From Bacteroidota bacterium (GTDB lineage Bacteria > Bacteroidota > Bacteroidia > Bacteroidales > F082): a stretch of 64,000 nucleotides of DNA. The stretch lies in NCBI GenBank assembly GCA_016715945.1, contig JADJXJ010000001.1, forward strand, positions 186,001 through 250,000. Reading direction: 5' to 3'. The notes below the pieces were generated by a model that searched no databases, was not told the origin of the DNA, and worked only from the letters and a program-made list of their open reading frames with translations. Position numbers and translations under genes: made by a program. Shown here in pieces: positions 35,801 through 43,967 of the stretch. Positions within the stretch are counted from its first letter, which is position 1. Every line of letters starts with the position of its first letter.

Positions 35801-37512
35801 CCGCCTTTGTAGAGCACGGTGCCCCCACCCGGCAGGGTCTGACCCACCGTATAGTTGACCCCTTCAACCGGGGTGCCGATTGTGGCGGTGGGTGCCCATA
35901 CCAGCATGACATCGTGGTTGCTGGTGTTTTTATTCCAGCTCAGATTGATCTGTGTGGTGCTCACGCCTGTGGCTGAAAAATTTGTGGGGTTGAGCACGCC
36001 TGTCAGGTAGTTTTGTGTAGTAAGCAGGGCTTGATGGGCATTCAGTCGGCCCGTGCCCAGTTTGCCGATGAACGACGGGTTTTGGGCATAGTGGTTGTCG
36101 GTGGAGTTTCGTAGGATGTCTTTCAGGTCGGCATTTGAGAGTTGTCCATAAGCCAGCGACACCACCAGTGCTGCTACCCCCGAAGCATGCGGGCAGGCCA
36201 TGGAAGTGCCCTGGTAGAAAGCGTATGAGTTTCCTGTGATGGTGCTCAATACGCCTCTTGCTGAAACTGTATTGGTTTCGCCTCCGGGTGCGGAAATATC
36301 CACCCAGGTGTCGTAGTTGGAATACCAGGCTTTTTGGTCGTTATTGTTGGTTGCGGCCACGGCAAATGCGCCGGAGTAACAGCCAGGATACCACTGTCCG
36401 GAGGCATCGTCATTACCGGCAGCAAATATCGTGATGCCTCCTGTCATGGCAGCGCCCCCCCCGTTTTGGTTAAAAAAGTCTATTGCGTCCAGAACGCTTT
36501 GCTCAAACACACCTGCACTCGTGTAGCCCCAGCTGTTTTGCGATATGGCGGCTCCGTTGTTGGCAGCATAAACCGGCGCCAGATGAAAACCACCGCTTGA
36601 TGAGGAAGTGAATACCTGGCAGCTCATCAGGCGAACACCGTTGCCCGAACCTGAACCTCCGGCTACGCCGGCCACACCCACGCCATTATTATTTACAGCC
36701 GACACAGTCCCTGCTACATGTGTGCCATGATTGTGCGGCACAATGGTAGAGCTGCTGTTTACAAAATTATATCCAATGCCGGGCCACATATTTCCTGCCA
36801 GGTCGGGGTGGTCGAACTGGATCCCGCCGTCGATCACCGCAACGATGACATTCGAATTGCCTTTTTCAATTTCCCAGGCTTCGGGCAGGTCGATGTCTTT
36901 ATCCGCCGTTCCGCCCTGCTGCCCCGTGTTGTGATAATGCCATTGCTCATTAAAGCGGGGGTCGTTGGGCGTCCAGCGTGAGGCCGACCCACTATGGCCC
37001 GCGTTACCCTTTTCCTGCAGTTCTTCATCAGCCACAGGCGCGATGAGCCGCTTTTTATACACTGGCTCAGCTACTTCGGTCTCCGGCAAGGCCTGAAGTT
37101 TTTTAACCAGTCCGATGATGTCGGGCGAACTGTCCCCAAAGTCAAGTTCATACCACAGGTGAAATCCCCATGCCCGCATGCGGTCGTCGAAACGGAAGTT
37201 CAAAGCGGGGGAGTAAAACATCTGGCTGGCTTTTTTCAAACTGTAATCCGACAGTATGGTGTCAAGGGCAGGGATGCCGAAACCCTGTGGGGCGACAATC
37301 ACATGCTTGCCTTCGATACTGGAAGCCAGGTCAGGACGAAGTTTGATGCTTATCTTGTTGGGCTCGTATGCATCCCGGCTAACTTTATCGAGGTCGATGG
37401 GCGGCCGCTCACCCCGGATAGGGCGGTACTGCGCATCAACTGATTGCATGCCGAAAAACAGCATGGCTATCACAGCAAAAAACTGACGAAAAGATGGTGT
37501 GATCATGAACAT
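30157..37512 (-). CDS. T9SS-secreted S8 subtilisin-like peptidase, giant multidomain (2451 residues)
   Basis: A signal peptide (1-28) and prodomain-like region (about 29-165) precede a subtilase domain (about 190-500) with a complete triad: Asp228 (AVIDGGIQFDHPD), His265 (NHGTHVAGT), Ser437 (GTSMACPHASG) and oxyanion Asn367 (FAAGND). Then come FnIII, cleaved-adhesin jelly rolls (about 625-775 and 880-1050), a PKD domain (about 1060-1130), the NNGPFVNSPGTGPGG module (about 1195-1390), FnIII domains, Ig-like repeats (about 1640-1900), the dockerin/cohesin-like module (about 1990-2330) and a T9SS sorting domain (KVYPNPFNNS onward). The enzyme should be an exported, surface-bound serine protease. 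Residues from about 1561 to the end are nearly identical to those of the next upstream gene. Own promoter and terminator. Confidence 0.92.
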   Translation of the reverse strand: MFMITPSFRQFFAVIAMLFFGMQSVDAQYRPIRGERPPIDLDKVSRDAYEPNKISIKLRPDLASSIEGKHVIVAPQGFGIPALDTILSDYSLKKASQMFYSPALNFRFDDRMRAWGFHLWYELDFGDSSPDIIGLVKKLQALPETEVAEPVYKKRLIAPVADEELQEKGNAGHSGSASRWTPNDPRFNEQWHYHNTGQQGGTADKDIDLPEAWEIEKGNSNVIVAVIDGGIQFDHPDLAGNMWPGIGYNFVNSSSTIVPHNHGTHVAGTVSAVNNNGVGVAGVAGGSGSGNGVRLMSCQVFTSSSSGGFHLAPVYAANNGAAISQNSWGYTSAGVFEQSVLDAIDFFNQNGGGAAMTGGITIFAAGNDDASGQWYPGCYSGAFAVAATNNNDQKAWYSNYDTWVDISAPGGETNTVSARGVLSTITGNSYAFYQGTSMACPHASGVAALVVSLAYGQLSNADLKDILRNSTDNHYAQNPSFIGKLGTGRLNAHQALLTTQNYLTGVLNPTNFSATGVSTTQINLSWNKNTSNHDVMLVWAPTATIGTPVEGVNYTVGQTLPGGGTVLYKGGATNFSHTGLNANTQYFYKLFSYNPTFTYSSGRDANAYTLCGIFTSLPYNQDFNAAPSLPNCWTIVDHQGNGQVWQFGTITNGLTGTTGNYAYLNSDGFGSDNTQNASLISPVFDMSGYMNVNLSFKHYFRQYQIASTARLYYSIDGGTNWTEIANWTTTSSNPANFSQTIAALTGQSNVRFRWHYQGTWAYYWCVDDIVISGDINVPGAPTAAHTPVPADLFAGAGLNGSLQWTWGNNTDKYDLWFGPAGNMQKVVNQGNAGSSGSQGTYTYTGLNPTTVYQWQVVSYNTSLPMSVNSPVWNFTTACGVFGLPFSEGFEDSSPSRQCWTQEFVQGNKEWTYATGSSGGSITSAHSGVKNARFTSTSGGPFITKLVSPILDLSGLMNLRLSFWYGQEFWSPDQNELKLYYRTSPTSPWVQIGNTYNQNVAQWTQVSDIELPNPSATYQIAFEGIDNWGRANVLDDIEITGLPSGPFADFIASPLTAMVGQPITFTDASGNGSFSSWSWDFGAGASPATATGQGPHTVTYDTPGQKTISLLVDGLYSKTRTNYVTITENPYQPPQNLSAMVYGGNNVQLSWQAPTLTAHASAIDTDIQDISKIIIDSSTHETVLAVGPTLLVPQGSRVESGRAVLFNNGPFVNSPGTGPGGSDHSVLQNSSLNMSILGFGAQSSAGNRVADDFTVNAPWQVESFTFYVYQTGSSTTSTITAAYIQIWNGDPAAGGQVIWGNTTTNRMSSTSWATAYRVSQTTVDTQRPIMRVVCNTPGLNLQPGTYWVDVSFAGSLSSGPWAPPITINGQTTTGNAKQFTSDAWQNLLDSGTNTAQGIPFVIEGSAMQVTSYKIFRNNVHIGSTAPDVLTHNDTGLSPGTYDYHITAMYDANESGPSNVVQVDITTATCNAPAGLTTTNVTTNSARLSWIANPQVLSWDLKYGLTGFDPNFEGILIMGIGAVPFDLDNLQPATTYDFYVRSNCPGNAQSDWSAPATFSTLMPPPAVFDLTGGGSYCQGASPTGISATLSGSETTATYQLLRNSIPFGDPVAGTGSPLEWLNLTEGTYTLVATNSNSSMPMNGQAVVSETPAVPVSVSIQADQTSVCQGTAVNFTATAQNPGTSPVYQWTVNGSNAGTNSPNFSFVPNDGDQVQLLLISSETCAQPAVATSNTLTITVQTPAMASIIIQASQNPVCQGSTVSFSAQLFNPGSAPIIQWFVNNILLSSGTSTSFAYMPANNDVVEAVMISSLDCVSNNPATSNGVLMEVSPLLTPSVTISTASTSLCNGQQANVSATPVNGGNSPIFQWMLNGNPAGTNSPSFSFVPAHGDQLMLSMSSSLSCVSGNPATSNTLSFTVSPVTINLGVSPAGAGTATYSGTPVIGQPLSLTATPAQGFNFLNWTDGQGNVLSSLPSFSFVPGLCSHNLTANFSSGVSLLGKLAYFNPVESALPAGSNFMVQLFDGNAPVGNAQPVATTYTFGGLEAGKTYTIRLWEDHSSGQLGQTWNFNNWGGVSALDALIVSHMSTGNPVVANFPWIMPAAGQPMTAFAEFSADVNNSNTITGLDPLIIMYRTVGFPGTSPFPGNKHNFQLAGHWAANAASVCYPAAPETLLTPNGAYQASSSAQSVFYEAQLPALANGPNFFNIYLLANGDLNASYIPASLSSKEGAILSYEGSIAAAVGQTLNIPLRINQTQRLAAITLGMSYNKQLLEINGLQGFDIFFIDQQKGEVRIAWMDQQGREYGAGQQLLSLQARLLEHIVPGTRYLELLPNTEFVNINAQILNNVPLATDYIVSGTTGLNEPQNLTHKVYPNPFNNSTLLQVNLPAEGRLRVSIHNYLGQEVLRLADGYFPQGQAQFDIHQHQLPASGAYVYTVDLLTPSGWQRSKGNLILIR

Positions 37513-37536
37513 TGGATTGGTCTTAACAATTTTTTA

Positions 37537-37544
37537 CAAATCTA
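37537..37544 (-). promoter_or_regulatory. -7 box for the subtilisin-like gene
   Basis: TAGATTTG on the minus strand fits TAnnTTTG, 24 bp before the ATG at 37512 and directly after the terminator of the preceding gene, so the two giant genes are likely independent transcripts. Confidence 0.5.
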
Positions 37545-37551
37545 AAAAAAT

Positions 37552-37577
37552 AAAAAACTCCGGCCTTGACCGGAGTT
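37552..37577 (-). terminator. Terminator of the 2079-residue gene
   Basis: Minus-strand stem AACTCCGG / CCGGAGTT followed by a T run. It belongs to the duplicated block. Confidence 0.9.
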
Positions 37578-40277
37578 GATTTGATAAAAGGCTTGTTTGA
37601 TTCTTACCTGATCAGGATGAGGTTTCCTTTGGAGCGCTGCCAACCCGAGGGAGTGAGCAGGTCCACTGTGTACACATAAGCTCCGCTGGCAGGCAGCTGA
37701 TGCTGGTGGATGTCGAATTGCGTCTGGCCCTGTGGGAAGTAGCCATCGGCAAGCCGGAGTACTTCTTGTCCCAGGTAGTTGTGGATGCTGACGCGTAACC
37801 GGCCTTCGGCAGGAAGGTTAACTTGCAGTAATGTGCTGTTATTGAACGGGTTGGGATAAACCTTATGTGTCAGGTTCTGAGGTTCATTTAGGCCGGTGGT
37901 GCCGCTTACGATGTAGTCGGTGGCCAGGGGTACATTGTTGAGGATCTGTGCATTGATGTTGACAAACTCGGTATTGGGCAGCAGTTCGAGGTATCTGGTG
38001 CCTGGGACAATGTGCTCCAGCAGCCTGGCCTGGAGGCTGAGCAGCTGCTGACCGGCGCCATATTCACGGCCTTGCTGGTCCATCCAGGCAATGCGCACTT
38101 CGCCTTTTTGCTGGTCGATGAAGAAGATGTCGAATCCCTGCAATCCGTTGATTTCGAGGAGTTGTTTGTTGTATGACAGTCCCAGGGTGATGGCAGCCAG
38201 CCGTTGGGTTTGGTTGATGCGCAGGGGGATGTTAAGGGTTTGTCCCACCGCAGCAGCTATGCTGCCTTCATAGCTGAGGATGGCGCCTTCTTTGGAGCTT
38301 AGGGAAGCCGGGATATAGGAGGCATTGAGGTCGCCATTGGCCAGCAGATAGATGTTGAAGAAGTTTAGCCCGTTGGCAAGGGCAGGTAGCTGGGCTTCGT
38401 AGAACACGCTTTGTGCAGAGGACGATGCCTGGTAGGCGCCATTGGGCGTGAGCAAGGTTTCCGGGGCTGCCGGATAGCATACCGAGGCGGCATTGGCAGC
38501 CCAGTGGCCGGCCAGCTGGAAGTTGTGTTTGTTGCCCGGGAAGGGGCTGGTTCCAGGGAATCCCACGGTGCGGTACATGATGATGAGGGGATCGAGGCCG
38601 GTGATGGTGTTGCTGTTGTTGACGTCGGCCGAGAACTCGGCAAAGGCAGTCATAGGCTGTCCGGCTGCGGGCATGATCCAGGGGAAGTTTGCCACCACGG
38701 GATTACCGGTTGACATATGGCTGACGATGAGGGCATCCAGGGCCGAGACGCCACCCCAGTTGTTGAAGTTCCAGGTTTGGTCGAGCTGGCCTGAGCTGTG
38801 GTCTTCCCATAGGCGAATGGTGTAGGTTTTTCCGGCTTCAAGTCCGCCGAAGGTGTAGGTAGTGGCCACCGGCTGGGCATTACCAACCGGTGCGTTGCCA
38901 TCGAAGAGCTGCACCATGAAGTTGCTTCCGGCAGGCAGGGCAGATTCCACGGGGTTGAAATAAGCCAGCTTGCCCGAGAGCGACACCCCGGAGCTGAAAT
39001 TGGCAGTCAGGTTGTGGCTGCACAGGCCCGGGACAAAGCTGAAGGAGGGCAGGGAAGAGAGCACATTGCCCTGGCCGTCGGTCCAGTTCAGGAAGTTGAA
39101 TCCTTGTGCAGGGGTGGCCGTAAGGCTCAGTGGCTGGCCGATGACCGGCGTGCCGGAATAGGTGGCGGTGCCGGCTCCGGCAGGACTCACACCGAGGTTG
39201 ATGGTCACAGGACTTACCGTAAAGCTGAGGGTGTTGGAGGTGGCCGGATTGCCGCTCACGCAGCTGAGGCTGGAGCTCATGCTGAGCATAAGCTGGTCGC
39301 CATGGGCAGGCACAAAGCTGAAAGAGGGGCTGTTTGTGCCGGCGGGGTTGCCGTTGAGCATCCACTGGAAGATGGGGCTGTTGCCACCGTTGACAGGCGT
39401 AGCCGAAACATTTGCCTGCTGCCCGTTGCACAGGCTGGTCGAGGCGGTGCTGATGGTGACCGAGGGGGTAAGCAGGGGCGACACCTCCATGAGCACGCCA
39501 TTGCTGGTGGCAGGGTTGTTGCTCACACAATCAAGGCTGGAGATCATGACGGCTTCCACCACATCGTTGTTGGCCGGCATGTAGGCAAAGGAAGTGGAGG
39601 TGCCAGAGCTAAGCAGGATGTTGTTGACAAACCACTGGATGATGGGAGCGCTGCCCGGGTTGAAGAGTTGCGCGCTGAAGCTGACCGTGCTGCCCTGGCA
39701 GACAGGATTTTGGGAAGCCTGGATGATGATGGAAGCCATTGCAGGCGTCTGAACGGTGATGGTCAGGGTGTTGGAGGTGGCCACAGCCGGCTGGGCGCAG
39801 GTTTCGGACGAGATGAGGAGCAGCTGCACCTGGTCGCCATCGTTTGGTACGAAGCTGAAGTTGGGGCTGTTGGTGCCGGCATTGCTGCCGTTGACGGTCC
39901 ATTGATAAACGGGGTTTGTTCCGGGGTTTTGAGCCGTGGCGGTGAAGTTCACGGCCGTGCCCTGGCAGACGCTGGTTTGGTCGGCCTGGATGCTCACGCT
40001 TACCGGTACGGCCGGGGTTTCACTTACCACGGCCTGGCCATTCATGGGCAGTGAGCTGTTGCTGTTGGTGGCTACAAGGGTGTAGGTGCCTTCGGTAAGG
40101 TTGAGCCATTCCAGCGGACTGCCGGTACCTGCGACAGGGTCGCCAAAGGGGATGCTGTTGCGCAGCAGCTGATAGGTGGCAGTGGTTTCGCTGCCGCTCA
40201 GCGTTGCGCTGATGCCTGTGGGACTGGCCCCCTGGCAGTAGCTGCCACCGCCTGTTAGGTCGAATACAGCCGGAGGA
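37552..40277. repeat. 2.73-kb near-identical direct repeat, copy 2
   Basis: The partner of 30105-32830: it holds the terminator and last 890 codons of the 2079-residue gene. Scattered single-base differences only (for example GTCTGGCCC here, GCCTGGCCC in copy 1). Confidence 0.95.
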
Positions 40278-43200
40278 TTGCCACCTGGCCAGGTGCCTGT
40301 CTGACTCTCCATGAGCTGGTTAAGCACATTTCTTACTTCAATTCGTTGAATCACAGTGCCTTGTTGGACGACAAGATTAAATGCTCCTATATTGAGTTCT
40401 GATGAAGTAGCTGAAATCAGATTTCCGCCAGAGGGGGCATCGTATCCCAGAATGACGTATTTCTCGGTTAGCGGATAACTTGCGGCAAAAGGTATGGAAC
40501 CACTAATGTTAGCCGGATTGGTAATTGCGGTGGCTGCCGGCAAGGCCACAGTCTGATAATTAGTGCTATAGGGCGATAACCTGTCGCGATAACTTGCAGA
40601 GGTAGAGTTGTTTGAACCTCTCTGGTAAATTATCCACCAGGTAGATTGGGTCGAAGGTGTGCCGGGTATGAGTGGGTTGTCGGCATAGGAAGAACTGGTC
40701 ACAAACTGGCTGCCATTCCAAACATTATATTGAGACGTGCTATTGAATAAGCGGTATTTTGCTTCGTTGGAAGCATATCCGCCTACTGTCATCAACACGG
40801 CACTTTGTGCGCTGGCAGAGGAAATGTCCACCTGCTGGGGCCTGAGCAACACATTGGCATAAGCCGCTGGCGCCTGAGTTGTGGCATTGGCTGTCACGCC
40901 ATTGGAATAGTTGTTTCCTGCCTGGATGAGGAAAGCCTTGTAGTAGTAGGTGGTGGCAGGCGTTAACCCGGTATGGCTGTAGGTGGTATTTGTTCCTGAA
41001 TAAAGCACTGTTCCGCCACCGGGAATGGTTTGACCGGCTGTGTAAACAGTGCCATTCGATGGTGTGCCAAAAGTTGAGGTTGGCGACCACACTAGCAGCA
41101 CATTCGCGCCCTGCCAGCTCAGATCAATCTGGGTCTGACTCACAGCTGTGGCTGTGAAGTTTGCCACCTCGTTGCTGGCAGTTCCGGTGATCTGAATTTC
41201 ATCCACCGCCCAGTACCAACCAAAATTTCCATTGTAGTTCCAGCGAAACATTACATTGCTTTGTCCGGCCACTGCAGGTATGGATTGAGAGAAAGTTGCC
41301 GGATTGGCTGTCGATGCCGTCCAGGTCTGCAGATCGGTCCAGGTGCTGCCTCCGTTTATGGAATAAGAAACCTTAACGCTGCTTCCGGTATAATGACGAT
41401 AATAGTGTTTAAACGACAGGGTAACAGCGCTGAATCCGCTCAGGTCGATGGTCGGAGTACGCAGGTCGGTGTTCTGGCTGTTACCGTTGCCATACGCATC
41501 GCTGTTCAGGTAGGCATAGTTGCCGGTCAGGGCGGGAAGTGGCGAATAACTGCCTGTGATGGTTCCTACCTGCCACACCTGGTTGTTGCCATTCAGACTT
41601 ACGGTCGTCCAACAATTCGGGAGGGCAGGGGCATCGAAGTTCTGAGTGATTGGTGGGGCATAAATGCCGCAAAGGGTAGTGAACGACTTTTCGTCGCCGT
41701 AAAATGTGCCGAAGGCGTTGGTTGCATACGCTCTTACATAGTAGGTGGTGCTGGGATTCAAACCACTGATGCTGCTGGTATAACTGCCTGTGCCAGTGCC
41801 ATTTGTCGTGAACAGACCGCCGCTAAGGGTAGGGTTAGGACTTGTACTCCAGCAAACACCACGGGCTGTGATTGGTGAACCACCATCCGATGCGATAGTG
41901 CCTCCGCTTTGGGCACTATTCAACCCGATGTTGGTGACAGAGGCGGTGGTGAGCTCGGCGCCGCCAGGGATGAAGCTCTGGTTGGCGCCATATGTAGTGC
42001 CATCGGCATTGCTGGCGACAATACGATAATGATAGGTCTGGCCGGGAGTCAAACTGCCCAATGTAGCGCTCACCGCAACTGCAGTGCTGCCTGAACCTGC
42101 GTTGGAAACAGTTGTGGTATTGCCGTAACCAGTAGTCGTTCCCCACTCAAAATAGTAGGTTGTGTTCAGGGTGTTGGGATTGACCGTTCCATTGATCGTT
42201 GCAGAGTTTGGCGTAATATTTGTCGGTGCGGTGGTGACAACAAGAGGAGCATTCCCGATCCGGAAGGTGGCAATACGTGTCTTTGATGCATTACCCGAAC
42301 CTACATACTGACCTGTAGCCCAGAACGTTTCGTTGTCACTCGGATCAATGGCCAGCATGAAGTAATCGCCCCAACGTTCCGATCCGGTTTGCGAGAGGGT
42401 TCCCTCAAGAATTACCTCTTCCGCCACATCCAGGATGCCATTGCCTGCAGCATAGGCAGCTGTGGATTGGCCCGTGAAACGCAATCCCGGGTTGAGGGTC
42501 GTGGAGGATATGGAATAAACAAGACCAATCTTCCCCGAAGGTGTCATCGCGATGCTGCCCATCCAGCGCGAATGGTTGTCGGGGGCATACGTGCCTGTTT
42601 GTCTGATGGTCCAGGGGCCTGTTCCGGTGCGCCTGAGCTCGTACCACCGTATCCCGGCCTGATCGGTACCGCTCACATCAACAGTATGGCAGGCCACAAT
42701 GGTTTGATAGGTGCCAAAATTGCGGTATTGTGGCCGGTGCATTATGACCTGGTTCACCGCATCCAGTTTCTGTGTGGTTCCTTTCTGGGCGATATTTTCC
42801 CATGTACTTCCAAAATTACTGTCGAAGGCCGGCACATTGATCTGCTGGGTGCGGGCAAAGGTGGAAGAAGCAGGGGTGGTCCAGTTCACATTTAGTTCAT
42901 AAATCCATATCTGGTCGCTACCTCCCCATGCATCATCGTTGATGGTGATGAAAATACCCGGACTGCCGGCAGGGGCCAGTGGGCCGTCGTTATCAACTGG
43001 CGGAACGCAATGAAAACCACTGTTGGGACGGAGGTTGTTTTTGAATCCTACCATTTGTGCCGTGGCACCGATAAGCATTTTATCTCTTTCAAGCACATAG
43101 ATATCTTTTTTCCCTGCATTGGGCGTGTTGGTACCCATATAATATCCGTCGCGCCAGACACCGAGTTTGGGATAATCGGGCATATCGTCCACATCGAACG

Positions 43201-43843
43201 AATAACGGTGCCAGGTTCCGCTGGGGTCGGAGCTGGTCGAAACGGCCACCAGCATATAATCGTTGCTACCAGTAATAGAAAATTCTGCCACAAGCCATCG
43301 TTGGGCAGCTTCGTCCCAAAGCACAATCGGGTCACCGTCATTGTATTGCGAACCGGTCACGCCCTCGAACAATAAATTCAGATTGGTGGGGCCTGCCACC
43401 AGTTGACCACTTTTGTTGTAGATCGCATAAACGGTGTTGATGGTCTGGAAGTAATGCGTTTCATTCACATCACCATTCACATCCGAAGGCTTGTAGGGCG
43501 AGGTTTGACCATCAAAGTTCAGAAAAACGGGACGGTTGGTTACTGTGCCCATCTCGGTCTGCCTGATGGGATCCCCGTCTTTCGGGAGTGCGGTCTCGGC
43601 AAATGGGTAAAGACGTTGTTTGGGCACCCAGCTTTGCGACCTGAGCCTGTTTTTGCCCTTCTCAACCAAGGCATTGAATTCTTCCTCGGTGAGTTGTGGC
43701 AGTTCGCGAAGCGGACGGGAGAGCCCGTGGTATTTTCCAGTAATAACAAGCGGCTCATCATCAATTATCTGACCATTGGCTTCATTCAATGGGAGGAGGC
43801 TGGTAAAAAGTAGCACACAAAGTGCTGCAACGAATTTTTTCAT
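37604..43843 (-). CDS. T9SS-secreted propeller-like multidomain protein (2079 residues)
   Basis: A signal peptide (1-25) leads into a roughly 500-residue region (about 40-535) with propeller-like repeats (LVAEFSITGSNDYMLVAV, IWIYELNVNW, MGSIAMTPSGKIGLVYS) and no catalytic motif that I recognise. Next are two FnIII-type domains (535-725, typical SATINGTVNPNTLNTTYYFEW), a cleaved-adhesin jelly roll (726-885) resembling the one in the subtilisin protein, another FnIII, and an unassigned 200-residue region (990-1190). Residues 1190-2079 are the shared block: Ig-like repeats, dockerin/cohesin-like module and T9SS sorting domain. Likely a surface-exposed binding or structural partner of the subtilisin next door; the enzyme activity, if any, is not apparent. 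Confidence 0.85.
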   Translation of the reverse strand: MKKFVAALCVLLFTSLLPLNEANGQIIDDEPLVITGKYHGLSRPLRELPQLTEEEFNALVEKGKNRLRSQSWVPKQRLYPFAETALPKDGDPIRQTEMGTVTNRPVFLNFDGQTSPYKPSDVNGDVNETHYFQTINTVYAIYNKSGQLVAGPTNLNLLFEGVTGSQYNDGDPIVLWDEAAQRWLVAEFSITGSNDYMLVAVSTSSDPSGTWHRYSFDVDDMPDYPKLGVWRDGYYMGTNTPNAGKKDIYVLERDKMLIGATAQMVGFKNNLRPNSGFHCVPPVDNDGPLAPAGSPGIFITINDDAWGGSDQIWIYELNVNWTTPASSTFARTQQINVPAFDSNFGSTWENIAQKGTTQKLDAVNQVIMHRPQYRNFGTYQTIVACHTVDVSGTDQAGIRWYELRRTGTGPWTIRQTGTYAPDNHSRWMGSIAMTPSGKIGLVYSISSTTLNPGLRFTGQSTAAYAAGNGILDVAEEVILEGTLSQTGSERWGDYFMLAIDPSDNETFWATGQYVGSGNASKTRIATFRIGNAPLVVTTAPTNITPNSATINGTVNPNTLNTTYYFEWGTTTGYGNTTTVSNAGSGSTAVAVSATLGSLTPGQTYHYRIVASNADGTTYGANQSFIPGGAELTTASVTNIGLNSAQSGGTIASDGGSPITARGVCWSTSPNPTLSGGLFTTNGTGTGSYTSSISGLNPSTTYYVRAYATNAFGTFYGDEKSFTTLCGIYAPPITQNFDAPALPNCWTTVSLNGNNQVWQVGTITGSYSPLPALTGNYAYLNSDAYGNGNSQNTDLRTPTIDLSGFSAVTLSFKHYYRHYTGSSVKVSYSINGGSTWTDLQTWTASTANPATFSQSIPAVAGQSNVMFRWNYNGNFGWYWAVDEIQITGTASNEVANFTATAVSQTQIDLSWQGANVLLVWSPTSTFGTPSNGTVYTAGQTIPGGGTVLYSGTNTTYSHTGLTPATTYYYKAFLIQAGNNYSNGVTANATTQAPAAYANVLLRPQQVDISSASAQSAVLMTVGGYASNEAKYRLFNSTSQYNVWNGSQFVTSSSYADNPLIPGTPSTQSTWWIIYQRGSNNSTSASYRDRLSPYSTNYQTVALPAATAITNPANISGSIPFAASYPLTEKYVILGYDAPSGGNLISATSSELNIGAFNLVVQQGTVIQRIEVRNVLNQLMESQTGTWPGGNPPAVFDLTGGGSYCQGASPTGISATLSGSETTATYQLLRNSIPFGDPVAGTGSPLEWLNLTEGTYTLVATNSNSSLPMNGQAVVSETPAVPVSVSIQADQTSVCQGTAVNFTATAQNPGTNPVYQWTVNGSNAGTNSPNFSFVPNDGDQVQLLLISSETCAQPAVATSNTLTITVQTPAMASIIIQASQNPVCQGSTVSFSAQLFNPGSAPIIQWFVNNILLSSGTSTSFAYMPANNDVVEAVMISSLDCVSNNPATSNGVLMEVSPLLTPSVTISTASTSLCNGQQANVSATPVNGGNSPIFQWMLNGNPAGTNSPSFSFVPAHGDQLMLSMSSSLSCVSGNPATSNTLSFTVSPVTINLGVSPAGAGTATYSGTPVIGQPLSLTATPAQGFNFLNWTDGQGNVLSSLPSFSFVPGLCSHNLTANFSSGVSLSGKLAYFNPVESALPAGSNFMVQLFDGNAPVGNAQPVATTYTFGGLEAGKTYTIRLWEDHSSGQLDQTWNFNNWGGVSALDALIVSHMSTGNPVVANFPWIMPAAGQPMTAFAEFSADVNNSNTITGLDPLIIMYRTVGFPGTSPFPGNKHNFQLAGHWAANAASVCYPAAPETLLTPNGAYQASSSAQSVFYEAQLPALANGLNFFNIYLLANGDLNASYIPASLSSKEGAILSYEGSIAAAVGQTLNIPLRINQTQRLAAITLGLSYNKQLLEINGLQGFDIFFIDQQKGEVRIAWMDQQGREYGAGQQLLSLQARLLEHIVPGTRYLELLPNTEFVNINAQILNNVPLATDYIVSGTTGLNEPQNLTHKVYPNPFNNSTLLQVNLPAEGRLRVSIHNYLGQEVLRLADGYFPQGQTQFDIHQHQLPASGAYVYTVDLLTPSGWQRSKGNLILIR

Positions 43844-43889
43844 TTGGTTCGGAATTCCTTCTGGTTTATGATTCAGTGAAATAATTCAG

Positions 43890-43897
43890 CAAAAGTA
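43890..43897 (-). promoter_or_regulatory. -7 box for the 2079-residue gene
   Basis: TACTTTTG on the minus strand fits TAnnTTTG, 46 bp before the ATG at 43843, downstream of the preceding terminator. -33 box not clear. Confidence 0.4.
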
Positions 43898-43914
43898 TCA
43901 CTCTATTGATTGTG

Positions 43915-43947
43915 AAAAAAGCCCGGCAGAAATTTCTGCCGGGCTTT
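43915..43947 (-). terminator. Terminator of the 2789-residue gene
   Basis: A 14-bp perfect palindromic stem (AAAGCCCGGCAGAA / TTCTGCCGGGCTTT) followed on the minus strand by a T run. Confidence 0.93.
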
Positions 43948-43967
43948 GAAATGAATGCTTTAAGCAA

